DNA from: Flavobacteriaceae bacterium
Lineage (GTDB): Bacteria; Bacteroidota; Bacteroidia; Flavobacteriales; Flavobacteriaceae
Direction of reading: 5' to 3'
Assembly (NCBI GenBank): GCA_002862705.1
Contig: PKDU01000047.1
Coordinates: 1 to 57,353 of the forward strand
Length of the DNA: 57,353 nt
Of the stretch, positions 42,297 through 50,907 are shown piece after piece. The notes beneath the pieces were generated by a model. That model saw only the letters and a list, made by a program, of their open reading frames with translations, did no database searches and was not told where the DNA came from. Every line of letters begins with the position of its first letter. The stretch's first letter is position 1. The position numbers were made by a program, and so were the translations under genes.

Positions 42297-42515
42297 CTAT
42301 TCGTATCGATTTAAGAACTTAACCAGTCCGTAGATATTAACTGCCAGCACTAACATGAGCAGCAACAAGGTCATGGTTTTCCCAGTTTCCCAGCGCAAAT
42401 CAAGTGCTTTGCCACCAATAGATGCAAGATATAGGCTAACGCCCATTTGAACGGTTAGCCCAGAAAGGACCGCCCAGGTTTTAGGCCGTTTTTTCGGCTT
42501 TTGGGGATTTTTCAT
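42297..42515 (-). CDS. AtpZ/AtpI-type small membrane protein
   Basis: A 72-residue protein with a basic N-terminus (KNPQKPKKRPKTW) and two membrane helices (LSGLTVQMGVSLYLASIGG and MTLLLLMLVLAVNIYGLVKF). AtpI/AtpZ proteins assist c-ring assembly or carry Mg2+/Ca2+ beside F-ATP synthase, and its place just before atpB supports this. ATG 42515 is used; 42518 would be TTG. The start overlaps the bactofilin gene by 35 bases. A spacer of 166 bases separates it from atpB, where many relatives have another small membrane gene. Confidence 0.85.
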   Translation of the reverse strand: MKNPQKPKKRPKTWAVLSGLTVQMGVSLYLASIGGKALDLRWETGKTMTLLLLMLVLAVNIYGLVKFLNRYE

Positions 42516-42894
42516 CAACCATTGACTTTACCGATGCAGCTTTCATGCTACATTGTGCGTTTAATGTGGCGCCAGCTTCAACTGCCAGTTTACCAACCGT
42601 AACTTGTCCTTCCACGATTCCATCAGACTTGATGGTGAGTAAACTGTTCACGTGTAAATTCCCGTTAAAGTTTCCTATGACGTCGGCATAGCCGCAGTGT
42701 ACTTCGCCACTAACAGTTCCTTCTTTACCAATGACAACACGGCCGGAAGTATTTATTTTGCCTTCTAAAGTACCATCAATACGAAAGTCAGATTTTGACT
42801 CAATTTCACCAACAATTTTAGTGTTTGGTTCAATGAAATTGATTTTGACATTATTCTTTGAGTCCATATTTTTTTGTTTTTTGTCTGAGAACAT
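42481..42894 (-). CDS. Bactofilin (polymer-forming cytoskeletal protein)
   Basis: A 137-residue protein with a short hydrophilic N-terminus (MFSDKKQKNMDSKNNVKIN). The bactofilin right-handed beta-helix follows (about 20-115), seen as repeated short strands: IVGEIESKSDFRIDGTLEG, VVIGKEGTVSGEVHC, GNFNGNLHVNSLLTIKSDG, VEGQVTVGKLAVEAGATL. A basic/acidic tail ends KSPKAEKTA. Bactofilins form non-nucleotide filaments that place cell-wall or motility proteins. The start is one base from the sprE stop codon and it overlaps atpZ, so it lies inside a sprE-bactofilin-atpZ unit. Confidence 0.9.
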   Translation of the reverse strand: MFSDKKQKNMDSKNNVKINFIEPNTKIVGEIESKSDFRIDGTLEGKINTSGRVVIGKEGTVSGEVHCGYADVIGNFNGNLHVNSLLTIKSDGIVEGQVTVGKLAVEAGATLNAQCSMKAASVKSMVDEKSPKAEKTA

Positions 42895-42895
42895 C

Positions 42896-45340
42896 TTACT
42901 TAATTTCCAATTGTTCTAATCGCTTACTAACAAATGCATTACGATATTGGGATGCCAAAATTACAACATTTTTGGATGTGAACAAGTTTGGGTTGCTTTT
43001 GCGCAAAATAGCGGCAGTTTCTTTTGCGCTTCTTAACGAGAGGAAACCGTGAACTACCAAGGTCTCAACATCTCGATCAAATACATCAATAGATACACGT
43101 AACAGGGCTTCAACACCTTCCTCGGCTAGCCAAGTTTCAAGCCACGCCTTATCGACTTCTGATTGCTCACGATCTTCTAAAGTTCTGACGATAACAAGCT
43201 TCGCCTTTTCTCTCCCTCCCAATTCTAAATCGTTATAAACGTCAAAACCATCAAGTTGCGCTTGAGCTTTTTGTGCGCCCTCTGTTTTTGGGTAGGTTTC
43301 CACAAGGGAAGTCAAAGCGGTCTTGTAGGCTTCAAGCCCATCAAGCCTGCCTAGGGCAGTAGCGCGAAGCAATGCCCATGCTGCTTGCAGTTCTTTGTAT
43401 CTAAGTTGAGGAATAAAGCGCTCACTTTCTTCAATCACAGCTTTAAATTCTTGGTTTTTAAATTTTTCTTTAGCACCATTTATTGCCGCTTGATTGGCTG
43501 CCAATGTTTGTGCCAAAGCCTCGGGGTTCTGTATTATTTTGGCATAATCACTTTCTGGATATTCTGCTAGTATTCGAGAACGCCATTTACGCTGTTCTGT
43601 GGGATTGTCATCGTATAATTCATACATATGATACAATGTTGGCGGAATATAACGCACAGCTGGATTGGCAGCCATGAGCGAATTGAATCGGTCAATGGCA
43701 AAGGCCTTAATTAGAAATTGTTCTTTATAGGCCAAGCCTGCCTGATAGTAAGCTTCGTTTTGCAGGAGTTTCAAGCTGTCGCGTGCTTCTGGGGGTGGGA
43801 TTTGAGACAAATACGTCTTTGGATCTAAGGTCGGGTCTATGGCTTCAGTAGTACCTTCAACTTCTGATGTTTCTTCTTCAGCGGCGATGCTTTTTGTTGG
43901 ATCATATTTCCAATTATCGGCCAATGCAATATTTGCCCAGTTTTGTTGAAAGCGAAGTTTTCCGTTCGCCACTTGACGGCTGTTGTAAAAGTAAAAATCA
44001 CCGAGCATGACAACGCTTCCAGTAGCTTCATCATTGGCTTCGGCTTCAGCCTTTTCTTTGTCTGCAATTATTTTTTCGATATAGGTATCCACAACTGCTT
44101 TTTGGGCTTCCTCAGGCATATCCATAAGCAGCAGCACGCTGTCGGTTTCTGTAATTGTTTTTTCGTAAGTGATGATGTCATCGAGCTTTTTACGCAGTCG
44201 GGCTACTTTTCTGTAACGTCGTGTCTTTGCGGTGAGGTTTTGAAGGGTGCTGTCTAAATATGCCCCTGCCTTAACAAAAACCACTTGATCTAAGCGATTG
44301 AGCGCCAATTGCTCATAAATCAATGACTTGAGATAGGTGTCGTTGGTCTTGGTTTGCAGCGATGCATTTAGTTCTGTTTCTGCGTTGATGGTGTCTGCGC
44401 CTTTGAGCAAGTAGGTTCCATAGAAATAGTGAATTTTATCTCTAAACCTTCTGTCTTCGTCGCTACGCAACAATCGCTTGTAGGCTTTTAGTGTTTCTTC
44501 GTCTTTGGGGGTGTTGTTTTTGAGTTGTGCTAGTCGGGCGTGAATCCACAATTCACGAGGAAGGCGACGATTCAAGTCCAAGACATATTGGTAAGTAATT
44601 ATAGCAGAGTCGGCATAATTTAAATCTTCATATAGCTGTCCCAACAGGTAGGCATATCGCCCTCTTTTATAGGGTGATTTTTCTGTAGCAAAAGCCTTTC
44701 TTAATGGCTCAGTAGCCAAGCTGTCTTTTTCTTCTCTCAACAAGGCATCTGCTAGTGCCGCTTGACTCACGGCATATTGCTCATTGTTAAGTGCCCCCGA
44801 GAAAGCAATATTGATTAGTTCACGTGCTGCTCTTTCGTGCTGCCCTAAAGCCGAATAACTCTTTGAGCGCCAGAGTTCCGCTTCAACAGCCAAATCATCT
44901 CCAGACATGTTTTTCACCAAATAGGTAAAGGCTTCAATAGCTTGAAGGTATTTACCGTTATAATAGCGTGCCTTTCCCAACAATAAATATGCCCTTGCAA
45001 TTTGATTGTTGCGTTGATCTCCTTTAATGAGCATGGAGTGTTTCTGTACCGTAAGTATTGCTTTATCTTCTGCGCGGTCAAAAAACTCGTTTGTAGCTAC
45101 CTCTTCTGACGCATATGCCTCTGGCAAGATATACGGGTCAACAGGGAGGCGCAACCAATAATTGTCGTTGTGATTTAAGGTGATGTCCAAAAGCCCATAT
45201 CGCAGTGCTTCTTCTCCATTGAATAGGGGATTAAACTTAGAAGTCGTTTTATGGTAGAAGCGGTTCATAGCAGCGTCCTTTTTGGTAGAACACCCAACGG
45301 TGGCCAAAAGAATTGTGCAAAAAAGAACGACTTTTTTCAT
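42896..45340 (-). CDS. sprE: SprE/PorW-like type IX secretion and gliding lipoprotein (TPR)
   Basis: An 814-residue lipoprotein (MKKVVLFCTILLATVGC, lipobox ATVGC) filled with TPR-type helices. It has the family start segment (MNRFYHKTTSKFNPLFNGEE), then ARAYLLLGKARYYNGKYLQA, LWRSKSYSALGQHERA and RYAYLLGQLYEDLNYADSA. SprE of Flavobacterium johnsoniae (PorW in Porphyromonas) is needed for T9SS secretion and gliding. The order sprE-bactofilin-atpZ-atpB is a known flavobacterial neighbourhood and supports the call. I see no truncation. No clean promoter box was found in the 52-base gap to the ABC gene. Confidence 0.85.
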   Translation of the reverse strand: MKKVVLFCTILLATVGCSTKKDAAMNRFYHKTTSKFNPLFNGEEALRYGLLDITLNHNDNYWLRLPVDPYILPEAYASEEVATNEFFDRAEDKAILTVQKHSMLIKGDQRNNQIARAYLLLGKARYYNGKYLQAIEAFTYLVKNMSGDDLAVEAELWRSKSYSALGQHERAARELINIAFSGALNNEQYAVSQAALADALLREEKDSLATEPLRKAFATEKSPYKRGRYAYLLGQLYEDLNYADSAIITYQYVLDLNRRLPRELWIHARLAQLKNNTPKDEETLKAYKRLLRSDEDRRFRDKIHYFYGTYLLKGADTINAETELNASLQTKTNDTYLKSLIYEQLALNRLDQVVFVKAGAYLDSTLQNLTAKTRRYRKVARLRKKLDDIITYEKTITETDSVLLLMDMPEEAQKAVVDTYIEKIIADKEKAEAEANDEATGSVVMLGDFYFYNSRQVANGKLRFQQNWANIALADNWKYDPTKSIAAEEETSEVEGTTEAIDPTLDPKTYLSQIPPPEARDSLKLLQNEAYYQAGLAYKEQFLIKAFAIDRFNSLMAANPAVRYIPPTLYHMYELYDDNPTEQRKWRSRILAEYPESDYAKIIQNPEALAQTLAANQAAINGAKEKFKNQEFKAVIEESERFIPQLRYKELQAAWALLRATALGRLDGLEAYKTALTSLVETYPKTEGAQKAQAQLDGFDVYNDLELGGREKAKLVIVRTLEDREQSEVDKAWLETWLAEEGVEALLRVSIDVFDRDVETLVVHGFLSLRSAKETAAILRKSNPNLFTSKNVVILASQYRNAFVSKRLEQLEIK

Positions 45341-45392
45341 GTTGTAAACCTATGATAGAAAACTCAAAATATCAGGCTTTAGTATATATAAA

Positions 45393-46094
45393 CTACAGCT
45401 GCTCTTGAAAAAAAGTTTCAAGCTCCTCAAGTGTTTTGGAAGATGTTCTTTCATCACGCACTATTTTCCCTTTGTTGAGGACCACAATTCGGTCACAGAC
45501 ATCGGTGATATGCTGCAGGTCATGACTGGAAATTAGAAAAGTTTTTCCAGTTGCGCTGGCCTCTTCTTTTAACAATTTTTTGAGGCGAATTTGTGTGGTG
45601 GGGTCTAGGTTGGCAAAAGGCTCATCTAGAATAACCAAAGGCGTATTGGACAAGAGCGTTCCAACAATGCCCACCTTTTTTTGATTTCCTTTAGACAGGT
45701 CACGGATATACTTTTTTTGCCCCAATACTTCACCGTGAAAAAAGTCTTTATAAGGTTCCAAAGCAGCCTTGATGGCATCTTTTTTCATATTGCGTAAGCC
45801 GCCTACAAAATAAAAATACTCTTCAGGGGTGAGGTAACCAATAAGGAATTGCTCATCGACAAAAGCAGCGGTATGCGTTTTCCAGCGCTCATCTTTTGAA
45901 ACCACTACTTCATTGTTTTTTACCACGCCAGTGGTGGGTTCAATCAAGTCTAAGATAAGACTAAAGAGTGTGGTTTTTCCTGCGCCGTTGTTGCCCACTA
46001 GTCCAAAAGTCTGTCCGCTAGGGATGTTTAGAAGATCTATGTCGAGCACTGTTTGCTCGCCGTATTTTTTCGAAAGGAGGTTAATATCAATCAT
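45393..46094 (-). CDS. ABC transporter ATP-binding protein
   Basis: A 233-residue ATPase with Walker A GLVGNNGAGKTTL (about 33-45), signature LSKGNQKKVG, Walker B LVILDEPFANLDP and switch His in LISSHD. It is of the DRA/CcmA-type exporter class. Its partner is the membrane protein encoded just upstream, which overlaps it by 4 bases. The transported substrate is unknown. Confidence 0.9.
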   Translation of the reverse strand: MIDINLLSKKYGEQTVLDIDLLNIPSGQTFGLVGNNGAGKTTLFSLILDLIEPTTGVVKNNEVVVSKDERWKTHTAAFVDEQFLIGYLTPEEYFYFVGGLRNMKKDAIKAALEPYKDFFHGEVLGQKKYIRDLSKGNQKKVGIVGTLLSNTPLVILDEPFANLDPTTQIRLKKLLKEEASATGKTFLISSHDLQHITDVCDRIVVLNKGKIVRDERTSSKTLEELETFFQEQL

Positions 46095-47560
46095 GTATTT
46101 TTTTGTTTATAAGCGGCAATTGTATCGTATTTTTCTTCTTGGTAGACTTTTTCAATCCAACCAAAAACAAGGTTTCTTAATGCAAACCCCAAGATGCCAA
46201 CGATCCCTATGAGTACAAAGCCCATAAGCTTACTGTGCACCAAAACTCCGATGTAAAAAATAAACATGGGGAGTAGTATTTTGGGAATGCTTAAAAGTAA
46301 TGTCTTCACATTGAAAGATTTTTTATCGCCAAAGGCACGCTGCATGGAGTTGAGGTCAATGGGTGTTCTTGTGTAGGCTCCTGAAAGCAGTACCATATGG
46401 GCATTTACGCCAATGTTATAGATGCCTCCAGCTATGATGGCGAAGTAGCTTTCCCAGCTAAAAAAGATATAGAAGCTTGCAAGAGGCAAGCTTACCAAAG
46501 TACCCACAACGACCAACCACCACTTTGATTTAAGGTATTCTTTGTAAGGAACGTTTTGTGTCATCATAAGCGGATAGTAGCCACTGTCCCAGCTGGGAAC
46601 AAACTGACCAAAATTAAACAGAAAACCACCAGTGACAAAAATCCCTACAAACACCTTGACTAATGGAGTATCGTACATATCCATCATAAAAATTAGCCCA
46701 TAAAATAAAAAGGCAAAGCCTATCCAAACGGCCATACGCGCACGTTTGTTACGTACAATTAATCGGATGTCATTCTTTAGAAAAAAGGTGGTACGCCCAA
46801 AACCATCCAACCATTTGAGTTCGGTGGCGCGTTGCACTTCTTTTTTAGGACGCATTTGATCGCTGTCCATATATAATTCCTTCAAAAAGTGCTTAAAACT
46901 CCAGCGGTATGAAAACAACATAAGTGCTATGGTAACCAAGGCCCAAAGAGGTTGGTGATAAGGGGCCATAAAGACGGGTTCTGAAAAAGCAGTAATATCA
47001 AAAATCTCGTAATACTGTAAGCCATACAAGCCAACTAAAACAACGGCAGCGATTAGCAACAACTTATCTTGGCTGTTGAGCAATACGTTTAAAAAATTGG
47101 TTGCCAAAATAACACAACCAATGCTTACCCACCAACTTATAACTCCCCACAGGCTGTAGTCTTCTTTGAGAAGTTTTAAGCCGAACGGAATAAAAAAGAA
47201 CAGATTAATAATATTAAAAAAACTGATAACGCTTTTGGTCAGTCCAAAATGCACAATACTCTTTTTGGAAAAGGGCAAGGCCAATAAAGGCAGCACATGC
47301 ACCATTGGCATTTTTTGAATAAAATAGCGGATCACGACCCAAAGCACAAAGGCATAAATTAAAAAACCACTTACTGTTGGCAAGGGATCCAAACCAAAAT
47401 TGACTTGAATACCGTCAAACACAGGAACAGCAAGCTCAGACAAAATAAATGCAAAACAGGCCCAAACAAATCCAATTAAGATTTTTTGCGCAAGATTGGA
47501 AGCAACACCAGCAGCTCTAAAAAAAGACTTCCACTGCAGGTAAAAGAGTTTTCGAAACAT
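46091..47560 (-). CDS. DUF5687 membrane protein, probable ABC permease
   Basis: A 489-residue integral membrane protein with about 10-12 hydrophobic segments, two clusters separated by a basic cytoplasmic loop (DSDQMRPKKEVQRATELKWL, near residue 230). The start MFRKLFYLQWKSFFRAAG matches the DUF5687 pattern of flavobacteria. Coupling to an ABC ATPase (4-base overlap) implies a two-gene exporter. No substrate-binding protein is nearby, which fits export and not import. Confidence 0.75.
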   Translation of the reverse strand: MFRKLFYLQWKSFFRAAGVASNLAQKILIGFVWACFAFILSELAVPVFDGIQVNFGLDPLPTVSGFLIYAFVLWVVIRYFIQKMPMVHVLPLLALPFSKKSIVHFGLTKSVISFFNIINLFFFIPFGLKLLKEDYSLWGVISWWVSIGCVILATNFLNVLLNSQDKLLLIAAVVLVGLYGLQYYEIFDITAFSEPVFMAPYHQPLWALVTIALMLFSYRWSFKHFLKELYMDSDQMRPKKEVQRATELKWLDGFGRTTFFLKNDIRLIVRNKRARMAVWIGFAFLFYGLIFMMDMYDTPLVKVFVGIFVTGGFLFNFGQFVPSWDSGYYPLMMTQNVPYKEYLKSKWWLVVVGTLVSLPLASFYIFFSWESYFAIIAGGIYNIGVNAHMVLLSGAYTRTPIDLNSMQRAFGDKKSFNVKTLLLSIPKILLPMFIFYIGVLVHSKLMGFVLIGIVGILGFALRNLVFGWIEKVYQEEKYDTIAAYKQKNT

Positions 47561-47597
47561 ATAAATTTGGATTTAGGTAAAGATATATTTTTTACTC

Positions 47598-48632
47598 TTA
47601 ATTATTTGTCAATATTTCAAGCGCTAACTCGATGACAGATTTAGGTTCAATGGTTCGCATGGCGTCTTCATAGCCGCGACTGATTTTGTTGCCATAAACA
47701 GAGGTTGGCAAGAAAGGATAATGCTGGCGATTTGGGGTTAGGCTATTGGAGTCTGCTTGCCCAAAAGGCGCAAAGCCCAGACACGGATGTGTGGCACCCC
47801 AAAGGCTAATAACAGGGATATTATAATTGGCAGCCAAGTGTCCGTTTGCCGAATCCATCGAAATCATAAGATCCAATTGTGCGATAAGGCGCAACTCCGC
47901 ATCAAAAGCATATACACTGGTTGCGTTTGCCACATTTTTATAGGCCTTTGCCCAAACGTCTAGTTGTGCACGCTCTTCACGTCCAAAACCAAATAAAATG
48001 ACCTGGTAGTCTTGTTGCAAAAAGGCAACGACCTTTTGCATGAGGTCTAGGGGATATTGCTTGCCTTTATGGGCAGCAAAAGGAGCTACGCCAATCCACT
48101 TTTTGTTATGGTCTGGTTTCAGCGCTTCAGTATTGGGACAAAGCGGTTTTGGCGGGAATTCATGGCTGTTTAGCGAGATTGGAAAACCCAACCGCTCAAA
48201 TACTTGGGCATAACGGTGAATTTGCGGAACCAATGGCACCAAGGTTTTTTGACGTGCTCTTGTAAGTTGTTTTTTTGCTTTTCTGCTTTTGTCAAGCACT
48301 GCTTTTCGTATCCAAAATCTGGGGGCGAAATAGCTGCGGAGTATTTTGGTGCGCAACACATTATGCAAATCAGCAATGGCGTTGGGTTTTGCTGCCAGCA
48401 ATGTTTTGTAGAGGCGGTAAAGCCCAACAATACCTTTGTTGGCAATATTAAAATCAGGCCTGAAAACAATAGTATTGGGGAGTTCTTCGAAAAGAACGGA
48501 AAAGCGTTTTCGCGTCACTACTGTTATGCGTAATTCAGGATAGGTTTGAATCAAGCATCGCAACACAGGTAAACACATGGCTACGTCGCCCAAAGCCGAG
48601 AAACGAAGCACCAAGATGTGTTTGGCTGCCAT
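47598..48632 (-). CDS. Glycosyltransferase family 9 (heptosyltransferase-like)
   Basis: A 344-residue GT-B protein. The N-terminus LVLRFSALGDVAMCLPVLRCL is the GT9 acceptor-side signature, and the C-terminal donor-side motif is MISMDSANGHLAANYNIPVISLWGATHPCLGFAPFG. It probably adds a sugar to LPS core or another envelope glycan; the substrate is not readable. The start overlaps the DUF4254 stop by one base. This pair is widely conserved in Bacteroidota. Confidence 0.9.
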   Translation of the reverse strand: MAAKHILVLRFSALGDVAMCLPVLRCLIQTYPELRITVVTRKRFSVLFEELPNTIVFRPDFNIANKGIVGLYRLYKTLLAAKPNAIADLHNVLRTKILRSYFAPRFWIRKAVLDKSRKAKKQLTRARQKTLVPLVPQIHRYAQVFERLGFPISLNSHEFPPKPLCPNTEALKPDHNKKWIGVAPFAAHKGKQYPLDLMQKVVAFLQQDYQVILFGFGREERAQLDVWAKAYKNVANATSVYAFDAELRLIAQLDLMISMDSANGHLAANYNIPVISLWGATHPCLGFAPFGQADSNSLTPNRQHYPFLPTSVYGNKISRGYEDAMRTIEPKSVIELALEILTNN

Positions 48633-49237
48633 TAGGATTTGTTCTGGTACAGGACGGGATTTAGAGATTCGTCATTGTACATTTTCATTTGTTTGTACAC
48701 CTTCATATACTTTTTACCAGCAGCCATATCTGTGAGTAGTTGGTCTATGGCTATGGACAAATCTGTTTTTTGTTCCATTAAAACAGCAAGTTTTTTAGCA
48801 CAGGTAGCACGGTGTTCGTCCGAGGCAGAAGTGCGATTCGCCTCTTCGTGCATATGGTAGATTTTAAGTGCTAAAATAGACAAGCGGTCTATGGCCCAAG
48901 CCGGACTTTCAGTATTGATGGTAGCACCTTCCTGATGCTCAACGCTGCTAAACTCTTGTAAAAAATAGCTGTCGATATACTCCACCATATCGGTACGGTC
49001 TTGGTTGGAAGCGTCAATTTTGCGTTTCAGTTCTAGTGCAGCAACGGGGTCTATTCTAGGCTCGCGGATGAGGTCTTCATAGTGCCACTGCACCGTATCA
49101 ATCCAATTTTTTTGGTATAATAAATGATCGAGACTTTTGGGCTCAAAAGGATTTTCAAAGGGTTGATCAACGTTGTCTAAAACGTGATACTCCGAGATAC
49201 TTTTTTCAAAAATTTGAAATGCGTGGGCGGTATTCAT
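48632..49237 (-). CDS. DUF4254 protein
   Basis: A 201-residue soluble, helix-rich protein. The best family match is in the stretches YQKNWIDTVQWHYEDLIREP and LELKRKIDASNQDRTDMVEYID, both highly conserved in DUF4254. No catalytic motif, signal peptide or membrane segment. ATG 49237 (MNTAHAFQIFE) is preferred; the frame extends to 49267 into the promoter region. Fixed pairing with a GT9 glycosyltransferase suggests a role in the same glycan step, but its function is unknown. Confidence 0.8.
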   Translation of the reverse strand: MNTAHAFQIFEKSISEYHVLDNVDQPFENPFEPKSLDHLLYQKNWIDTVQWHYEDLIREPRIDPVAALELKRKIDASNQDRTDMVEYIDSYFLQEFSSVEHQEGATINTESPAWAIDRLSILALKIYHMHEEANRTSASDEHRATCAKKLAVLMEQKTDLSIAIDQLLTDMAAGKKYMKVYKQMKMYNDESLNPVLYQNKS

Positions 49238-49253
49238 GGTGGTAAATATTTTC

Positions 49254-49261
49254 CAAATATA
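49254..49261 (-). promoter_or_regulatory. -7 promoter box TATATTTG of DUF4254-GT9
   Basis: On the minus strand the sequence is TATATTTG, a perfect TAnnTTTG match, 16 bases before ATG 49237, in the divergent gap with the small membrane protein gene. Confidence 0.5.
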
Positions 49262-49287
49262 GCGCAAAATCTAAAAGCTCTCTTGCA

Positions 49288-49319
49288 TTTGCATTGTGAC
49301 AACTTTAGCTGTATTTTTG
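49288..49319 (+). promoter_or_regulatory. Consensus Bacteroidota promoter of the small membrane protein gene
   Basis: TTTG at 49288-49291, 20 bases, then TATTTTTG at 49312-49319: both boxes perfect and spacing within the 19-21 range. The leader to ATG 49338 is about 13 bases. Confidence 0.65.
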
Positions 49320-49337
49320 CAAGGTAAAACCAAGATT

Positions 49338-49565
49338 ATGAAAGCTGTTTTTGAAGCAATTGCCTACCTGTTTGAGGAAGTTCTTTTTATTCCCTTAAAT
49401 ATGCTCCGCGACTTGGGTGCTAGCAATTGGTTTGCTGCCAATGCCCTTAATTGGTTCTTTTTGATGATTGGTTTTGCAGGTTTAATCTATTGGTTACGCC
49501 AGTTAAAGAAATTTAACGACAACAACGAAGAGGACTTCGACTCTACTTCCCACTCGTTTCTATAA
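49338..49565 (+). CDS. Small membrane-associated protein, DUF6341-like
   Basis: A 75-residue protein. ATG 49338 (MKAVFEAIAYLFEEVLFIPL) is the start because it follows a consensus promoter; the frame continues upstream to 49296 through it. One clear membrane helix (ALNWFFLMIGFAGLIYWLRQL, about 40-60) is preceded by an amphipathic N-terminal segment and followed by an acidic tail (DNNEEDFDSTSHSFL). It resembles the flavobacterial DUF6341 family, often mislabelled as uracil phosphoribosyltransferase; I see nothing enzymatic. The end overlaps the convergent purD end by 6 bases. Confidence 0.7.
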   Translation: MKAVFEAIAYLFEEVLFIPLNMLRDLGASNWFAANALNWFFLMIGFAGLIYWLRQLKKFNDNNEEDFDSTSHSFL

Positions 49566-50825
49566 ATCGAAACCTAAATCTTTTCGGAAATACATTCCCT
49601 CAAACGATATGTTTGATAGGTTGCTGTATGCTGCTGTGAGTGCTTCTTGTACATCGGCGCCAAAGCCTGTTGCTGCCAAGACCCTTCCGCCATTGGTTAC
49701 AATTTGATTGTCAACCTGAGCAGCTCCCGCTTGAAAAATAAGCCCATCGCCAGTCAAACCAGAAATCGCCTTCCCTTTTTCGTAGGCTTCTGGATAACCA
49801 CCAGCTACACCCACTACGGTTGCCGCAGCTTGGTCGCTGATTTGGAGTGTTACTTCGTGCAAACGCTTTTCACCAGTAGCCAGAAGCAGTGCCGCCATAT
49901 CGTTTTGGATGCGTGGTAAAACCACTTGGGTTTCGGGATCACCCATGCGCACATTGTACTCAATCACAAAGGGATCGTCGCCCACGCGTATAAGGCCAAT
50001 AAACACAAAACCGACAAAATCAAGCTGATCTTTTTTAAGCCCTTGCATGGTGGGGGTTATGATGCGATCCTGAATTTTTTGTTTGAAAAAAGCGTCATTA
50101 AACGGAACGGGAGACACCGCGCCCATACCTCCAGTGTTGAGTCCCGTATCGCCTTCACCTATGCGTTTGTAATCTTTGGCAAAGGGAAAGGTCACGTGGC
50201 TTTCACCATCTGTAAGGACAAAACAAGAAAGCTCAATGCCGTCCAAAAAGCCCTCAATAACCACTTGTTCGCTTGCTGCACCAAATTTTTTGTTGGCCAG
50301 CATATCGATAAGCGCCGTTTTTGCTTCTTCGAGCTCATGGATGATGAGTACACCTTTTCCTGCAGCAAGCCCATCGGCCTTTAGTACATAGGGCGCAGGA
50401 ATGGTTTCCAAATAGGCCAATCCATCATTGAGCGATTGGGCATCAAATTGTTTGTAGGGTGCAGTGGGGATGTTGTGTCGCTCCATAAAGGCCTTGGCGT
50501 ATGCCTTGCTGCCTTCGAGTTGTGCGGCTTCTTCTTTTGGGCCAATAACAGGGACGTGGCTCAGTGTAGGATGGTTGGCAATATGGTCGTGAACACCTGC
50601 GACTAGGGGTGCTTCGGGTCCTACCAAAATAAGGTCTATGGCATGGCTGCTAACAGCAGTTGCTACGGCTTCAAGGTCTGTGGGATTGATGTCAATATTG
50701 GTGCCCAGTTGTGCGGTGCCCGCATTTCCAGGAGCAATAAAGAGATTGGGTTTTTGCGCGCTTTGGGAAAGCTTCCAACAAAAGGTGTGCTCTCTACCGC
50801 CATTGCCAAGGATAAGAATATTCAT
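49560..50825 (-). CDS. purD: Phosphoribosylamine-glycine ligase
   Basis: A 421-residue ATP-grasp enzyme of purine synthesis (GAR synthetase). It shows NILILGNGGREHTFCWKL at the N-terminus, DLILVGPEAPLVAGV, LKADGLAAGKGVLI (ATP loop) and the signature FIGLIRVGDDPFVIEYNVRMGDPETQ; the C-terminal domain is complete. A TAnnTTTG promoter lies 14 bases upstream. It is convergent with the small membrane protein gene. Confidence 0.96.
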   Translation of the reverse strand: MNILILGNGGREHTFCWKLSQSAQKPNLFIAPGNAGTAQLGTNIDINPTDLEAVATAVSSHAIDLILVGPEAPLVAGVHDHIANHPTLSHVPVIGPKEEAAQLEGSKAYAKAFMERHNIPTAPYKQFDAQSLNDGLAYLETIPAPYVLKADGLAAGKGVLIIHELEEAKTALIDMLANKKFGAASEQVVIEGFLDGIELSCFVLTDGESHVTFPFAKDYKRIGEGDTGLNTGGMGAVSPVPFNDAFFKQKIQDRIITPTMQGLKKDQLDFVGFVFIGLIRVGDDPFVIEYNVRMGDPETQVVLPRIQNDMAALLLATGEKRLHEVTLQISDQAAATVVGVAGGYPEAYEKGKAISGLTGDGLIFQAGAAQVDNQIVTNGGRVLAATGFGADVQEALTAAYSNLSNISFEGMYFRKDLGFDL

Positions 50826-50838
50826 CTAAAGGTTTTGG

Positions 50839-50846
50839 CAAAAATA
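50839..50846 (-). promoter_or_regulatory. -7 promoter box TATTTTTG of purD
   Basis: On the minus strand the sequence is TATTTTTG, a perfect TAnnTTTG match, 13 bases before the purD ATG at 50825. Confidence 0.45.
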
Positions 50847-50907
50847 GAAAAACGAAGGGGATTAAGAGTTGTATTTGTGGTTCGATGTATCTGTACCGCT
50901 CAAAACC

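Noticed and set aside
49926..50384. 152-codon plus-strand open frame opposite purD
   Set aside because: It lies wholly within conserved purD sequence, and its translation is rich in His/Lys without motif or signal peptide.
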